Origin: Delphinus delphis
Lineage: Eukaryota; Chordata; Mammalia; Artiodactyla; Delphinidae
Direction of reading: 5' to 3'
Assembly (NCBI RefSeq): GCF_949987515.2
Contig: NW_027192670.1
Location: 620,001 to 684,000, forward strand
Length of the DNA stretch: 64,000 bases
Shown here piece after piece: positions 38,601-53,456 of the stretch. Each line of letters starts with the position of its first letter. Positions within the stretch are counted from its first letter, which is position 1. The notes beneath the pieces are model-generated. The model made no database searches and was not told the origin of the DNA. It saw only the letters and a program-made list of their open reading frames with translations. Both the position numbers and the translations under genes were made by a program.

Positions 38601-39254
38601 TAGACAAGAGCTACTCCTTGCTCAACGAAATGGACTCAAAACCACATATTAAACGCCTAAGAATGTACCTGACTAGTAAGTATCTTAAAACCTATGGATT
38701 GCTATGTCTCCAAAAGAGAATCAAGCATGTGTACAGGGGCATAAATGCAGCAGTGATAGGATTGGAGACGTTCGGTGAGCAAATGAAGACCCTTTGAAGT
38801 CATATTGCATGGTACCCATTACACGGGTCTCATCTCTCCAGGTTTAAGGTATTCTTCCTTCAGCTAAAACATGCATGTGGAACCCAGAGTATGATCAACC
38901 ATGTGAACGGGAGACGTGTTCAAATATGTCTCAGTTTTCCTCCCCTGGTACTCGGGTGCAACATTCCAGACGCTTTACTAACACTCCCCCGACTTGGAGA
39001 GTCAGTCCCTTTAACCTCCTGTTTGGCCCAGTTTGCAATTTCTGCGGAAGATGAACAGGAATAGTGAGAACCAATGAGAGGCTAGCTGGAGGTGTCTGGA
39101 CGGGCAAATTTAACTCTCATTTCCCACCAGGAAGAGGAATTAACCAAAGGCTCAGCATGCCGGGCCGGAACCAGATTAGGGCCTGAAGCCATCCTGCGGT
39201 GTTGCGGTCAGGTCACAAGACAGCGAGTTGAAGAAAGGAGCTCAGGGGCACTGT
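29621..39254 (+). repeat. Array block 4: units with partial two-unit sharing
   Basis: GATGAAAATTGCCAACATAC occurs at about 31745 and 34904, 3,159 bp apart. AAGTATCGTAAAACC occurs at about 32361 and 35520. Another group of variants (TCAGACCCTTAGCATCAC) is on three consecutive units near 32021, 33600 and 35178, so register-one and register-two exchange have both acted. The unit starting 37675 carries the older CTTACGTACAATGCAG variant at about 38294, isolated among units with the newer one. The unit starting 32937 has a broken palindrome (CATACACCC). Confidence 0.8.
35824..35843. repeat. Short hairpin motif in non-L1 half (representative)
   Basis: ACTCTCC, a six-base loop, then GGAGAGT form a 7-bp stem. 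The motif recurs once per unit, about 280 bp before the next unit start. Some units have CCGACTT in the loop and others CCCACTT. A related form is already present in the old edge copies (TCTCCCCACTTGGAGA near 7070 and 8804). Its function is unknown and it may be chance retained by homogenisation. Confidence 0.6.
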
Positions 39255-42200
39255 AATTCACAAACCTGCAGAGTTATAAACGACAGCTATCGTCCAAAAA
39301 TAGATTGAAGTAAGGCTGCCAAGAGGACTTGAAAGCGGGGCAGAATTGCAGGAAACCGATTTCAGGAGGTAGACTGGAATTGCATTGAAAGCATAGGAAA
39401 AGAGGCAGAACGTCCACAATGATGCACTTGGCCAAAAAGGGCGTATGCGTTTTTTCCTGAATATTTTCAGGAAAAAACGCATACGCCCTTTTTGGCCAAC
39501 CAAGCAAGCTTGCAAAGGAAATCTGCACTACAATGAAGTCTCACTTCCCCCCGGTCAAAAGGGCCATCTGAAAAAAGTGTAAAATCCAGAAAGGCAGGAC
39601 AGGCCATGGAGAACTGGGAGCCTTGTTATGTGATGGGCGGGATGTAAATTGCCAACAACCACTTGGGAGAAGTGTATGGTGTTTCCTGAAACATCTAAAA
39701 AACAAAGCAACAGAACCTAGGGCACTTCCACTTATGGTCCTATAGCTTAGGGAAATTAAAATCAAAAAGACACAGCCACCCCAAAGTTTGGAACAGCTCT
39801 GTTTACAAGAACCTCGTTTACAGTACAAGTTCAACATCGCAGAAAGTGAAAAATGGATAAAGAAGTTGTGGTATTTACTTACAAAGCAATATCACTCAGC
39901 AATGAAATCTGTGTCACAAGGCCCTTAGCAGCACAATGAGTGGATTCAGGTATGATGATTCTAACTGAAATAAGTCACACAGAAAAAGAAACATCATAAG
40001 ATATCAGTAATACACGGAATGTAAACTTGGCTACACAGGAACTGAATTACAGAACAGAACAGGGTCTCAAATTTAGAAAACCAACTTATGCTTGCTTAAG
40101 GGTAAAGGTGAGTTGGGGTGCTGCATAAACCAGAGATTGAAATGAGCACAGATAAAGTTCCTTAAGTCAAATATGGAATAGACAAGAGCTACTCCTTGCT
40201 CAACGAAATGGACTCAACACCGCATATTAAACGCCTAAGAATGTACCTGACTAGTAAGTATCTTAAAACCTATGGATTGCTATGTCTCCGAAAGAGAATC
40301 AAGCATGTGTACAGGGGCATAAACGCAGCAGTGATAGGATTGGAGAGGTTCGGTGAGCAAATGAAGACCCTTTGAAGTCATATTGCATGGTACCCATTCC
40401 ACGGGTCTTAACTCTCCAGGTTTAAGGTATTCTTCCTTCAGCTAAAACATGCATGTGGAACCCAAGTATGATCAACCATGTGAACGGGAGACGTGTTCAA
40501 ATATGTCTCAGTTTTCCTCCCCTGGTACTCGGGTGCAACATTCCAGACGCTTTACTAACACTCTCCCCACTTGGAGAGTCAGCGCCTTTAACCTCCTGTT
40601 TGGCCCAGTTTGCAATTTCTGCGGAAGATGAACAGGAATAGCGAGAACCAATGAGAGGCTAGCTGGAGGTGTCTGGACGGGCAAATTTAACTCTCATTTC
40701 CAACCAGGAAGAGGAAATAACCAAAGGCTCAGCGTGCCGTGCCGGAACCAGATTAGGGCCTGAAGCCATCCTGCGGTGTTGCGACCTGCTCAAAAGAAAG
40801 CGAGTTGAAGAAAGGAGCTCAGGGGCACTGTAATTCACAAACCTGCAGAGTTATAAATGACAGCTATCGTCCAAAAATAGACTGAAGTAAGGCTGCCAAG
40901 AGGACTTGAAAGCGGGGCAGAATTGCAGGAAACCGATTTCAGGAGGTAGACTGGAATTGCATTGAAAGCATAGGAAAAGAGGCAGAACGTCCACAATGAT
41001 GCACTTGGCCAAAAAGGGCGTATGCGTTTTTTCCTGAATATATTCAGGAAAAAACGCATACGCCCTTTTTGGCCAACCAAGCAAGCTTGCAAAGGAAATC
41101 TGCACTACAATGAAGTCTCACTTCCCCGCGGTCAAGAGAGCCATCTGAAAAAAGTGTAAAATCCAGAAAGGCAACAGGCCATGGAGAACTGGGAGCCTTG
41201 TTATGCTGATGGGCGGGATGTAAATTGCCAAAAGACACTTGGGAGAAGTGTATGGTGTTTCCTGAAACATCTAAAAAACAAAGCAACAGAGCCTAGGGCA
41301 CTTCCACTTATGGTCCTATAGCTTAGGGAAATTAAAACCAAAAAGCCACAGCCACCCCGAAGTTTGGAACAGCTCTGTTTACAAGAACCTCGTTTACAGT
41401 ACAAGTTCAACATCGCAGAAAGTGAAAAATGGATAAAGAAGTTGTGGTATTCACTTACAAAGCAATATCACTCAGCAATGAAATCTATGTCATCAGGCCC
41501 TTAGCAGCACAATGAGTGGATTCAGGTATGATGATTCTAACTGAAATAAGTCACACAGAAAAAGAAACATCATATCAGTAATACATGGAATGGAAACTTG
41601 GCTACACAGGAACTGAATTACAGAACAGAACAGGGTCTCAAATTTAGAAAACCAACTTATGCTTGCTTAAGGGGAAAGGTGAGTTGGGGTGCTGCATAAA
41701 ACCAGAGATTGAAATGAGCACAGATAAAGTTCCTTAAGCCAAATATGGAATAGACAAGAGCTACTCCTTGCTCAACGAAAAGGACTCAACACCGCATATT
41801 AAACGCCTAAGAATGTACCTGACTAGTAAGTATCTTAAAACCTATGGATTGCTATGTCTCCGAAAGAGAATCAAGCATGTGTACAGGGGCATAAACACAG
41901 CAGTGATAGGATTGGAGAGGTTCGGTGAGCAAATGAAGACCCTTTGAAGTCATATTGCATGGTACCCATTCCACGGGTTTCAACTACCCAGGTTTAAGGT
42001 ATTCTTCCTTCAGCTAAAACATGCATGTGGAACCTAGAGTATGATCAACCATGTGATCGGGAGACGTGTTCAAATATGTCTCAGTTTTCCTCCCCTGGTA
42101 CTCGGGTGCAACATTCCAGACGGTTTACTAACACTCTCCCCACTTGGAGACTCAGCGCCTTTAACCTCCTGTTTGGCCCAGTTTGCAATTTCTGCGGAAG

Positions 42201-45200
42201 ATGAACAGGAATAGTGAGAAACAATGAGAGGCTAGCTGGAGGTGTCTGGACGGGCAAATTTAACTCTCATTTCCCACCAGGAAGAGGAAATAACCAAAGG
42301 CTCAGCGAGCCGTACCGGAACCAGATTAGGGCCTGAAGCCATCCTGCGGTGTTGCGGCCAGCTCAAAAGAAAGCGAGTTGAAGAAAGGAGCTCAGGGGCA
42401 CTGTAATTCACAAACCTGCAGAGTTATAAATGACAGCTATCGTCCAAAAATAGACTGAAGTAAGGCTGCCAAGAGGACTTGAAAGCGGGGCAGAATTGCA
42501 GGAAACCGATTTCAGGAGGTAGACTGGAATTGCATTGAAAGCATAGGAAAAGAGGCAGAACGTCCACAATGATGCACTTGGCCAAAAAGGGCGTATGCGT
42601 TTTTTCCTGAATATTTTCAGGAAAAAACGCATACGCCCTTTTTGGCCAACCAAGCAAGCTTGCAAAGGAAATCTGCACTACAATGAAGTCTCACTTCCCC
42701 CCGGTCAAAAGGGCCATCTGAAAAAAGTGTAAAATCCAGAAAGGCAGGACAGGCCATGGAGAACTAGGAGCCTTGTTATGCTGATGGGCGGGATGTAAAT
42801 TGCCAACAACCACTTGGGAGAAGTGTATGGTGTTTCCTGAAATATCTAAAAAACAAAGCAACAGAGCCTAGGGCACTTCCACTTATGGTCCTATAGCTTA
42901 GGGAAATTAAAATCAAAAAGACACAGCCACCCCAAAGTTTGGAACGGCTCTGTTTACAAGAACCTCGTTTACAGTACAAGTTCAACATCGCCGAAAGTGA
43001 AAAATGGATAAAGAAGTTGTGGTATTTACTTACAAAGCAATATCACTCAGCAATGAAATCTGTGTCACAAGGCCCTTAGCAGCACAATGAGTGGATTCAG
43101 GTATGATGATTCTAACTGAAATAAGTCACACAGAAAAAGAAACATCATAAGATATCAGTAATACACGGAATGTAAACTTGGCTACACAGGAACTGAATTA
43201 CAGAACAGAACAGGGTCTCAAATTTAGAAAACCAACTTATGCTTGCTTAAGGGTAAAGGTGAGTTGGGGTGCTGCATAAACCAGAGATTGAAATGAGCAC
43301 AGATAAAGTTCCTTAAGTCAAATATGGAATAGACAAGAGCTACTCCTTGCTCAACGAAATGGACTCAACACCGCATATTAAACGCCTAAGAATGTACCTG
43401 ACTAGTAAGTATCTTAAAACCTATGGATTGCTATGTCTCCGAAAGAGAATCAAGCATGTGTACAGGGGCATAAACGCAGCAGTGATAGGATTGGAGAGGT
43501 TTGGTGAGCAAATGAAGACCCTTTGAAGTCATTTTACATGGTACCCATTCCACGGGTCTTAACTCTCCAGGTTTAAGGTATTCTTCCTTCAGCTAAAACA
43601 TGCATGTGGAACCCAAGTATGATCAACCATGTGAACGGGAGACGTGTTCAAATATGTCTCAGTTTTCCTCCCCTGGTACTCGGGTGCAACATTCCAGACG
43701 CTTTACTAACACTCTCCCCACTTGGAGAGTCAGCGCCTTTAACCTCCTGTTTGGCCCAGTTTGCAATTTCTGCGGAAGATGAACAGGAATAGGGAGAACC
43801 AATGAGAGACTAGCTGGAGGTGTCTGGACGGGCAAATTTAACTCTCATTTCCAACCAGGAAGAGGAAATAACCAAAGGCTCAGCGTGCCGTGCCGGAACC
43901 AGATTAGGGCCTGAAGCCATCCTGCGGTGTTGCGACCTGCTCACAAGAAAGCGAGTTGAAGAAAGGAGCTCAGGGGCATTGTAATTCACAAACCTGCAGA
44001 GTTATAAATGACAGCTATCGTCCAAAAATAGACTGAAGTAAGGCTGCCAAGAGGACTTGAAAGCGGGGCAGAATTGCAGGAAACCGATTTCAGGAGGTAG
44101 ACTGGAATTGCATTGAAAGCATAGGAAAAGAGGCAGAACGTCCACAATGATGCACTTGGCCAAAAAGGGCGTATGCGTTTTTTCCTGAATATATTCAGGA
44201 AAAAACGCATACGCCCTTTTTGGCCAACCAAGCAAGCTTGCAAAGGAAAACTGCACTACAATGAAGTCTCACTTCCCCCCGGTCAAAAGGGCCATCTGAA
44301 AAAAGTGTAAAATCCAGAAAGGCAACAGGCCATTGAGAACTGGGAGCCTTGTTATGCTGATGGGCGGGATGTAAATTGCCAACAGACACTTGGGAGAAGT
44401 GTATGGTGTTTCCTGAAACATCTAAAAAACAAAGCAACAGAGCCTAGGGCACTTCCACTTATGGTCCTATAGCTTAGGGAAATTAAAATCAAAAAGCCAC
44501 AGCCACCCCAAAGTTTGGAACAGCTCTGTTACAAGAACCTCGTTTAAAGTACAAGTTCAACATCGCAGAAAGTGAAAAATGGATAAAGAAGTTGTGGTAT
44601 TCACTTACAAAGCAATATCACTCAGCAATGAAATCTATGTCATCAGGCCCTTAGCAGCACAATGAGTGGATTCAGGTATGATGATTCTAACTGAAATAAG
44701 TCACACAGAAAAAGAAACATCATAAGATATCAGTAATACACGGAATGTAAACTTGGCTACACAGGAACTGAATTACAGAACAGAACAGGGTCTCAAATTT
44801 AGAAAACCAACTTATGCTTGCTTAAGGGTAAAGGTGAGTTGGGGTGCTGCATAAACCAGAGATTGAAATGAGCACAGATAAAGTTCCTTAAGTCAAATAT
44901 GGAATAGACAAGAGCTACTCCTTGCTCAACGAAATGGACTCAACACCGCATATTAAACGCCTAAGAATGTACCTGACTAGTAAGTATCTTAAAACCTATG
45001 GATTGCTATGTCTCCGAAAGAGAATCAAGCATGTGTACAGGGGCATAAACGCAGCAGTGATAGGATTGGAGAGGTTTGGTGAGCAAATGAAGACCCTTTG
45101 AAGTCATATTACATGGTACCCATTCCACGGGTCTTAACTCTCCAGGTTTAAGGTATTCTTCCTTCAGCTAAAACATGCATGTGGAACCCAAGTATGATCA

Positions 45201-48200
45201 ACCATGTGAACGGGAGACGTGTTCAAATATGTCTCAGTTTTCGTACCCTGGTACTCGGGTGCAACATTCCAGACGCTTTACTAACACTCTCCCCACTTGG
45301 AGAGTCAGCGACTTTAACCTCCTGTTTGGCCCAGTTTGCAATTTCTGCGGAAGATGAACAGGAATAGCGAGAACCAATGAGAGGCTAGCTGGAGGTGTCT
45401 GGACGGGCAAATTTAACTCTCATTTCCAACCAGGAAGAGGAAATAACCAAAGGCTCAGCGTGCCGTGCCGGAACCAGATTAGGGCCTGAAGCCATCCTGC
45501 GGTGTTGCGACCTGCTCACAAGAAAGCGAGTTGAAGAAAGGAGCTCAGGGGCACTGTAATTCACAAACCTGCAGAGTTATAAATGACAGCTATCGTCCAA
45601 AAATAGACTGAAGTAAGGCTGCCAAGAGGACTTGAAAGCGGGGCAGAATTGCAGGAAACCGATTTCAGGAGGTAGACTGGAATTGCATTGAAAGCATAGG
45701 AAAAGAGGCAGAACGTCCACAATGATGCACTTGGCCAAAAAGGGCGTATGCGTTTTTTCCTGAATATATTCAGGAAAAAACGCATACGCCCTTTTTGGCC
45801 AACCAAGCAAGCTTGCAAAGGAAATCTGCACTACAATGAAGTCTCACTTCCCCCCGGTCAAAAGGGCCATCTGAAAAAAGTGTAAAATCCAGAAAGGCAG
45901 GACAGGCCATGGAGAACTGGGAGCCTTGTTATGCTGATGGGTGGGATGTACATTGCCAACAGACACTTGGAAGAAGTGTATGGTGTTTCCTGAAACATCT
46001 AAAAAACAAAGCAACAGAGCCTAGGGCACTTCCACTTATGGTCCTATAGCTTAGGGAAATTAAAATCAAAAAGGCACAGCCACCCCAAAGTTTGGAACGG
46101 CTCTGTTTACAAGAACCTCGTTTACAGTACAAGTTCAACATCGCCGAAAGTGAAAAATGGATAAAGAAGTTGTGATATTCACTTACAAAGCAATATCACT
46201 CAGCAATGAAATCTATGTCATCAGGCCCTTAGCAGCACAATGAGTGGATTCAGGTATGATGATTCTATCTGAAATAAGTCACACAGAAAATGAAACATCA
46301 TAAGATATCAGTAATACACGGAATGGAAACTTGGCTACACAGGAACTGAATTACAGAACAGAACAGGGTCTCAAATTTAGAAAACCAACTTATGCTTGCT
46401 TAAGGGGAAAGGTGAGTTGGGGTGCTGCATAAAACCAGAGATTGAAATGAGCACAGATAAAGTTCCTTAAGCCAAATATGGAATAGACAAGAGCTACTCC
46501 TTGCTCAACGAAATGGACTCAACACCGCATATTAAACGCCTAAGAATGTACCTGACTAGTAAGTATCTTAAAACCTATGGATTGCTATGTCTCCGAAAGA
46601 GAATCAAGCATGTGTACAGGGGCATAAACACAGCAGTGATAGGATTGGAGAGGTTCGGTGAGCAAATGAAGACCCTTTGAAGTCATACTGCATGGTACCC
46701 ATTCCACGGGTTTCAACTACCCAGGTTTAAGGTATTCTTCCTTCAGCTAAAACATGCATGTGGAACCTAGAGTATGATCAACCATGTGATCGGGAGACGT
46801 GTTCAAATATGTCCCAGTTTTCCTCCCCTGGTACTCGGGTGCAACATTCCAGACGCTTTACTAACTCTCTCCCCACTTGGAGAGTCAGCGCCTTTAACCT
46901 CCTGTTTGGCCCAGTTTGCAATTTCTGCGGAAGATGAACAGGAATAGTGAGAAACAATGAGAGGCTAGCTGGAGGTGTCTGGACGGGCAAATTTAACTCT
47001 CATTTCCCACCAGGAAGAGGAAATAACCAAAGGCTCAGCGTGCCGTACCGGAACCAGATTAGGGCCTGAAGCCATCCTGCGGTGTTGCGGCCAGCTCACA
47101 AGAAAGCGAGTTGAAGAAAGGAGCTCAGGGGCACTGTAATTCAGAAACCTGCAGAGTTATAAATGACAGCTATCGTCCAAAAATAGACTGAAGTAAGGCT
47201 GCCAAGAGGACTTGAAAGCGGGGCAGAATTGCAGGAAACCAATTTCAGGAGGTAGACTGGAATTGCATTGAAAGCATAGGAAAAGAGGCAGAACGTCCAC
47301 AATGATGCACTTGGCCAAAAAGGGCGTATGCGTTTTTTCCTGAATATTTTCAGGAAAAAACGCATACGACCTTTTTGGCCAACCAAGCAAGCTTGCAAAG
47401 GAAATCTGCACTACAATGAAGTCTCACTTCCCCCCGGTCAAAAGGGCCATCTGAAAAAAGTGTAAAATCCAGAAAGGCAGGACAGGCCATGGAGAACTGG
47501 GAGCCTTGTTATGCTGATGGGCGGGATGTAAATTGCCAACAGACACTTGGGAGAAGTGTATGGTGTTTCCTGAAACATCTAAAAAACAAAGCAACAGAAC
47601 CTAGGGCACTTCCACTTATGGTCCTATAGCTTAGGGAAATTAAAATCAAAAAGACACAGCCACCCCAAAGTTTGGAATGGCTCTGTTTACAAGAACCTCG
47701 TTTACAGTACAAGTTCAACATCGCAGAAAGTGAAAAATGGATAAAGAATTTGTGGTATTTACTTACAAAGCAATATCACTCAGCAATGAAATCTGTGTCA
47801 CAAGGCCCTTAGCAGCACAATGAGTGGATTCAGGTATGATGATTCTAACTGAAATAAGTCACACAGAAAAAGAAACATCATAAGATATCAGTAATACACG
47901 GAATGTAAACTTGGCTACACAGGAACTGAATTACAGAACAGAACAGGGTCTCAAATTTAGAAAACCAACTTATGCTTGCTTAAGGGTAAAGGTGAGTTGG
48001 GGTGCTGCATAAACCAGAGATTGAAATGAGCACAGATAAAGTTCCTTAAGTCAAATATGGAATAGACAAGAGCTACTCCTTGCTCAACGAAATGGACTCA
48101 ACACCGCATATTAAACGCGTAAGAATGTACCTGACTAGTAAGTATCTTAAAACCTATGGATTGCTATGTCTCCGAAAGAGAATCAAGCATGTGTACAGGG

Positions 48201-48716
48201 GCATAAACGCAGAAGTGATAGGATTGGAGAGTTTTGGTGAGCAAATGAAGACCCTTTGAAGTCATATTGCATGGTACCCATTCCACGGGTTTCAAATACC
48301 CAGGTTTAAGGTATTCTTCCTTCAGCTAAAACATGCATGTGGAACCTAGAGTATGATCAACCATGTGATCGGGAGACGTGTTCAAATATGTCTCAGTTTT
48401 CGTACCCTGGTACTCGGGTGCAACATTCCAGACGCTTTACTAACACTCTCCCGACTTGGAGAGTCAGTCCCTTTAACCTCCTGTTTGGCCCAGTTTGCAA
48501 TTTCTGCGGAAGATGAACAGGAATAGCGAGAACCAATGAGAGGCTAGCTGGAGGTGTCTGGACGGGTAAATTTAACTCTCATTTCCCACCAGGAAGAGGA
48601 AATAACCAAAGGCTCAGTGTGCCATGCCGGAACCAGATTAGGGCCTGAAGCCATCCTGTGGTGTTTCGGCCAGCTCACAAGAAAGCGAGTTGAAGAAAGG
48701 AGCTCAGGGTCACTGT
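39255..48716 (+). repeat. Array block 5: ~3,150-bp dimers with shared small deletions
   Basis: The palindrome centre reads GAATATTTTC in the units starting 39255, 42405 and 47138, which breaks symmetry by one base. Alternate units at 41.2 and 44.3 kb share the three-base deletion GAAAGGCAACAGGCC. CTGCATAAACCAGAG, with one A missing, occurs near 40121, 43274, 44848 and 48004. GTGTCACAAGGCCC occurs near 39910, 43062 and 47797. These shared indels explain the unit spacings of 1573-1578 bp here and point to duplication in two-unit and, once, one- or three-unit steps. Confidence 0.85.
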
Positions 48717-51700
48717 AATTCACAAACCTGCAGAGTTATAAATGACAGCTATCGTCCAAAAATATACTGAAGTAAGGCTGCCAAGAGGACTTGAAAGTGG
48801 GGCAGAATTGCAGTAAACCGATTTCAGGAGGTAGACTGGAATTGCATTGAAAGCATAGGAAAAGAGGCAGAACGTCCACAATGATGCACTTGGCCAAAAA
48901 GGGCGTATGCGTTTTTTCCTGAATATATTCAGGAAAAAACGCATACGCCCTTTTTGGCCAACCAAGCAAGCTTGCAAAGGAAATCTGCACTACAATGAAG
49001 TCTCACTTCCCCCCGGTCAAAAGGGCCATCTGAAAAAAGTGTAAAATCCAGAAAGGCAGGACAGGCCATGGAGAACTGGGAGCCTTGTTATGCTGATGGG
49101 CGGGATGTAAATTGCCAACAACCACTCGGGAGAAGTGTATGGTGTTTCCTGAAACATCTAAAAAACAAAGCAACAGAACCTAGGGCACTTCCACTTATGG
49201 TCCTATAGCTTAAGGAAATTAAAATCAAAAAGACACAGCCACCCCAAAGTTTGGAACGGCTCTGTTTACAAGAACCTCGTTTACAGTACAAGTTCAACAT
49301 CGCAGAAAGTGAAAAACGGATAAAGAAGTTGTGGTATTTACTTACAAAGCAATATCACTCAGCAATGAAATCTGTGTCATCAGGCCCTTAGCAGCACAAT
49401 GAGTGGATTCAGGTATGATGATTCTAACTGAAATAAGTCACACAGAAAAAGAAACATCATAAGATATCAGTAATACACGGAATGGAAACTTGGCTACACA
49501 GGAACTGAATTACAGAACAGAACAGGGTCTCAAATTTAGAAAACCAACTTATGCTTGCTTAAGGGTAAAGGTGAGTTGGGGTGCTGCATAAAACCAGAGA
49601 TTGAAATGAGCACAGATAAAGTTCCTTAAGTCAAATATGGAATAGACAAGAGCTACTCCTTGCTCAACGAAATGGACTCAACAGCGCATATTACACGCCT
49701 AAGAATGTACCTGACTAGTAAGTATCTTAAAACCTATGGATTGCTATGTCTCCAAAAGAGAATCAAGCATGTGTACAGGGGCATAAACGCAGCAGTGATA
49801 GGATTGGAGATGTTTGGTGAGCAAATGAAGACCCTTTGAAGTCATATTGCATGGTACCCATTCCACGGGTTTCAAATACCCAGGTTTAAGGTATTCTTCC
49901 TTCAGCTAAAACATGCATGTGGAACCTAGAGTATGATCAACCATGTGATCGGGAGACGTGTTCAAATATGTCTCAGTTTTCGTACCCTGGTACTCGGGTG
50001 CAACATTCCAGACGCTTTACTAACACTCTCCCCACTTGGAGAGTCAGTCCCTTTAACCTCCTGTTTGGCCCAGTTTGCAATTTCTGCGGAAGATGAACAG
50101 GAATAGCGAGAACCAATGAGAGGCTAGCTGGAGGTGTCTGGACGGGCAAATTTAACTCTCATTTCCCACCAGGAAGAGGAATTAACCAAAGGCTCAGCGT
50201 GCCGTGCCAGAACCAGATTAGGGCCTGAAGCCATCCTGTGGTGTTTCGGCCAGCTCACAAGAAAGCGAGTTGAAGAAAGGAGCTCAGGGTCACTGTAATT
50301 CACAAACCTGCAGAGTTATAAATGACAGCTATCGTCCAAAAATATACTGAAGTAAGGCTGCCAAGAGGACTTGAAAGTGGGGCAGAATTGCAGGAAACCG
50401 ATTTCAGGAGGTAGACTGGAATTGCATTGAAAGCATAGGAAAAGAGGCAGAACGTCCACAATGATGCACTTGGCCAAAAAGGGCGTATGCGTTTTTTCCT
50501 GAATATATTCAGGAAAAAACGCATACGCCCTTTTTGGCCAACCAAGCAAGCTTGCAAAGGAAATCTGCACTACAATGAAGTCTCACTTCCCCCCGGTCAA
50601 AAGGGCCATCTGAAAAAAGTGTAAAATCCAGAAAGGGAGGACAGGCCATGGAGAACTGGGAGCCTTGTTATGCTGATGGGCGGGATGTAAATTGCCAACA
50701 ACCACTCGGGAGAAGTGTATGGTGTTTCCTGAAACATCTAAAAAACAATGCAACAGAACCTAGGGCACTTTCACTTATGGTCCTATAGCTTAAGGAAATT
50801 AAAATCAAAAAGACACAGCCACCCCAAAGTTTGGAACGGCTCTGTTTACAAGAACCTCATTTATAGTACAAGTTCAACATCGCAGAAAGTGAAAAATGGA
50901 TAAAGAAGTTGTGGTATTTACTTACAAAGCAATATCACTCAGCAATGAAATCTGTGTCATCAGGCCCTTAGCAGCACAATGAGTGGATTCAGGTATGATG
51001 ATTCTAACTGAAATAAGTCACACAGAAAAAGAAACATCATAAGATATCAGTAATACACGGAATGGAAACTTGGCTACACAGGAACTGAATTACAGAACAG
51101 AACAGGGTCTCAAATTTAGAAAACCAACTTATGCTTGCTTAAGGGTAAAGGTGAGTTGGGGTGCTGCATAAAACCAGAGATTGAAATGAGCACAGATAAA
51201 GTTCCTTAAGTCAAATATGGAATAGACAAGAGCTACTCCTTGCTCAACGAAATGGACTCAACAGCGCATATTAAACGCCTAAGAATGTACCTGACTAGTA
51301 AGTATCTTAAAACCTATGGATTGCTATGTCTCCAAAAGAGAATCAAGCATGTGTACAGGGGCATAAACGCAGCAGTGATAGGATTGGAGATGTTTGGTGA
51401 GCAAATGAAGACCCTTTGAAGTCATATTGCATGGTACACATTCCACGGGTTTCAAATACCCAGGTTTAAGGTATTCTTCCTTCAGCTAAAACATGCATGT
51501 GGAACCTAGAGTATGATCAACCATGTGATCGGGAGACGTGTTCAAATATGTCTCAGTTTTCGTACCCTGGTACTCGGGTGCAACATTCCAGACGCTTTAC
51601 TAACACTCTCCCGACTTGGAGAGTCAGTCCCTTTAACCTCCTGTTTGGCCCAGTTTGCAATTTCTGCGGAAGATGAACAGGAATAGCGAGAACCAATGAG

Positions 51701-53456
51701 AGGCTAGCTGGAGGTGTCTGGACGGGCAAATTTAACTCTCATTTCCCACCAGGAAGAGGAATTAACCAAAGGCTCAGCGTGCCGTGCCGGAACCAGATTA
51801 GGGCCTGAAGCCATCCTGTGGTGTTTCGGCCAGCTCACAAGAAAGCGAGTTGAAGAAAGGAGCTCAGGGTCACTGTAATTCACAAACCTGCAGAGTTATA
51901 AATGACAGCTATCGTCCAAAAATAGACTGAAGTAAGGCTGCCAAGAGGACTTGAAAGCGGGGCAGAATTGCAGGAAACCGATTTCAGGAGGTAGACTGGA
52001 ATTGCATTGAAAGCATAGGAAAAGAGGCAGAACGTCCACAATGATGCACTTGGCCAAAAAGGGCGTATGCGTTTTTTCCTGAATATATTCAGGAAAAAAC
52101 GCATACGCCCTTTTTGGCCAACCAAGCAAGCTTGCAAAGGAAATCTGCACTACAATGAAGTCTCACTTCCCCCCGGTCAAAAGGGCCATCTGAAAAAAGT
52201 GTAAAATCCAGAAAGGCAGGACAGGCCATGGAGAACTGGGAGCCTTGTTATGCTGATGGGCGGGATGTAAATTGCCAACAACCACTCGGGAGAAGTGTAT
52301 GGTGTTTCCTGAAACATCTAAAAAACAAAGCAACAGAGCCTAGGGCACTGCCACTTATGGTCCTATAGCTTAGGGAATTTAAAATCAAAAAGACACAGCC
52401 GCCCCAAAGTTTGGAACGGCTCTGTTTACAAGAACCTCGTTTACAGTACAAGTTCAACATCGCAGAAAGTGAAAAATGGATAAAGAAGTTGTGGTATTTA
52501 CTTACAAAGCAATATCACTCAGCAATGAAATCTGTGTCATCAGGCCCTTAGCAGCACAATGAGTGGATTCAGGTATGATGATTCTAACTGAAATAAGTCA
52601 CACAGAAAAAGAAACATCATAAGATATCAGTAATACACGGAATGTAAACTTGGCTACACAGGAACTGAATTACAGAACAGAACAGGGTCTCAAATTTAGA
52701 AAACCAACTTATGCTTGCTTAAGGGGAAAGGTGAGTTGGGGTGCTGCATAAAACCAGAGATTGAAATGAGCACAGATAAAGTTCCTTAAGCCAAATATGG
52801 AATAGACAAGAGCTACTCCTTGCTCAACGAAATGGACTCAACACCGCATATTAAACGCCTAAGAATGTACCTGACTAGTAAGTATCTTAAAACCTATAGA
52901 TTGCTATGTCTCCGAAAGGGAATCAAGCATGTGTACAGGGGCATAAACGCAGCAGTGATAGGATTGGAGATGTTTGGTGAGCAAATGAAGACCCTTTGAA
53001 GTCATATTGCATGGTACCCATTCCACGGGTTTCAACTACCCAGGTTTTAGGTATTCTTCCTTCAGCTAAAACATGCATGTGGAACCCAGAGTATGATCAA
53101 CCATGTGATCGGGAGACGTGTTCAAATATGTCTCAGTTTTCGTACCCTGGTACTCGGGTGCAACATTCCAGATGCTTTACTAACACTCTCCAGACTTGGA
53201 GAGTCAGTCCCTTTAACCTCCTGTTTGGCCCAGTTTGCAATTTCTGCGGAAGATGAACAGGAATAGCGAGAACCAATGAGAGGCTAGCTGGAGGTGTCTG
53301 GACGGGCAAATTTAACTCTCATTTCCCACCAGGAAGAGGAATTAACCAAAGGCTCAGCGTGCCGTGCCGGAACCAGATTAGGGCCTGAATCCATCCTGTG
53401 GTGTTTCGGCCAGCTCACAAGAAAGCGAGTTGAAGAAAGGAGCTCAGGGTCACTGT
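48717..53456 (+). repeat. Array block 6: consecutive units sharing one haplotype
   Basis: The stretch GTGTTTCGGCCAGCTCAC followed by AGCTCAGGGTCACTG occurs immediately before the unit starts at 48717, 50297, 51877 and 53457. ACAGCGCATATTA occurs in two neighbouring units (about 49681 and 51261). TTAAGGAAATTAAAATC occurs near 49211 and 50791. This is a one-unit duplication register, in contrast to the dimeric registers on either side. Confidence 0.85.
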
